A stretch of 64,000 nt of DNA from Hydnum rufescens UP504 (Eukaryota; Basidiomycota; Agaricomycetes; Cantharellales; Hydnaceae): contig MU128960.1 of assembly GCA_014904985.1 (NCBI GenBank), positions 215,241 through 279,240 on the forward strand, written 5' to 3'. The notes beneath the pieces are model-generated. The model was given only the letters and a program-made list of their open reading frames with translations, was not told the DNA's origin and ran no database searches. Of the stretch, positions 63,846-64,000 are shown piece after piece. How positions within the stretch are numbered: the first letter of the stretch is position 1; each line of letters starts with the position of its first letter. Both the position numbers and the translations under genes were made by a program.

Positions 63846-63948
63846 GCAAAAGGAGCAGCTTGCGCTGCTCCTTTTGCATCACTGCAGATACAGAAAATAA
63901 AATAAAAATACCTTGTAGTACCACACCCGCCGAAGCGGGTGTGGTACT
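63846..63948 (-). repeat. Two-hairpin module in the retrotransposon
   Basis: GCAAAAGGAGCAGC / GCTGCTCCTTTTGC (63846-63877, perfect 14 bp) and AGTACCACACCCGC / GCGGGTGTGGTACT (63917-63948, perfect 14 bp), 39 nt apart. Read on the minus strand, the loops are GCAA (GNRA type) and C-TTCG-G (UUCG type), both unusually stable RNA tetraloops. Order and spacing match the module in the transposon arms. Confidence 0.8.
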
Positions 63949-64000
63949 CATTTTGGCCCGCGGTCGCGGGTTCTGGGATCGGGTTGCGGGTGGCCGCGCA

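Larger units (their letters stand above)
62374..64000 (-). mobile_element. 3' internal part of the LTR retrotransposon
   Basis: Starts with the polypurine tract next to the LTR and runs off the window. No protease, reverse transcriptase or integrase motif is visible in this 1.6 kb. It is AT-rich with poly-A/T runs and holds several strong hairpins (63457-63948). On the minus strand, possible acceptors TTTTAG and TTTTCTTAG precede open stretches beginning AAGCTCCCG (about 63811) and ATTCTCGTG (about 63576). This may therefore be a spliced accessory or untranslated region. Confidence 0.5.

Noticed and set aside
63430..63960. CRISPR-like array, because of regularly recurring ACCACACC hairpins
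   Set aside because: Only a few copies with irregular 150-250 bp spacing and changing sequence in a eukaryotic transposon; this is not a CRISPR array.

Overview
This window is nuclear DNA of a filamentous fungus, most likely an Agaricomycete basidiomycete. The genes are dense, with many short GT-AG introns (about 45-110 bp). They include a SAM/RA-domain Ste11 kinase, a non-canonical G-alpha of the kind multiplied in mushroom-forming fungi, and DUF6533-type seven-helix protein remnants. The repeat content would fit a Rhizoctonia/Ceratobasidium-type genome, but that placement is an inference and was not tested.

Left half (1-30 kb), mostly housekeeping genes, often in divergent pairs. These are: the N-terminal part of glucosidase I (GCS1, minus, cut by the window edge), head-to-head with a calcineurin-like phosphoesterase; an Ala/Pro/Glu-rich low-complexity protein (minus); a 0.98-kb foldback element; a PNPOx-like flavin split-barrel protein (minus); a non-autonomous hAT-like element with an exact 8-bp target duplication; MET2; VPS4 (minus) head-to-head with TRM1; STE11 (minus); a BCP/PrxQ-type peroxiredoxin; an unusual G-alpha subunit; and a KRE2/KTR mannosyltransferase (minus).

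Middle (30-51 kb), a repeat-shaped accessory region. Two diverged copies of one segment (about 30.1-34.7 kb and 43.9-49.3 kb) each hold a decayed Y-family DNA polymerase (pol kappa-like) piece and a decayed DUF6533-type membrane-protein gene. Between them lie three foldback elements (long inverted repeats) whose flanks occur in shuffled combinations, a doubled coding-like block, a broken PPR-like gene and other remnants. The downstream copy is interrupted by a TIR element and followed by the 3' part of a LINE.

Right part (51-64 kb). RPT3 (26S proteasome ATPase, minus) is head-to-head with ELF1 (Spt4-like elongation factor), followed by a PITH-domain gene. The rest is a nested transposon: an LTR retrotransposon in minus orientation (LTR 55639-62373, body running off the right edge), whose LTR is split by a 6.27-kb DNA transposon. 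That transposon has 1.56-kb terminal inverted repeats, many palindromic subterminal motifs (core TGTAGCTACA) and a DDE transposase with a DNATTH/NFIEN signature.

Several otherwise good genes (GCS1, phosphoesterase, ELF1) each need one missing base, two of them in C or G runs. Residual assembly indels are therefore as likely as true pseudogenes. Intron positions were read by eye, so exon boundaries are approximate unless stated.
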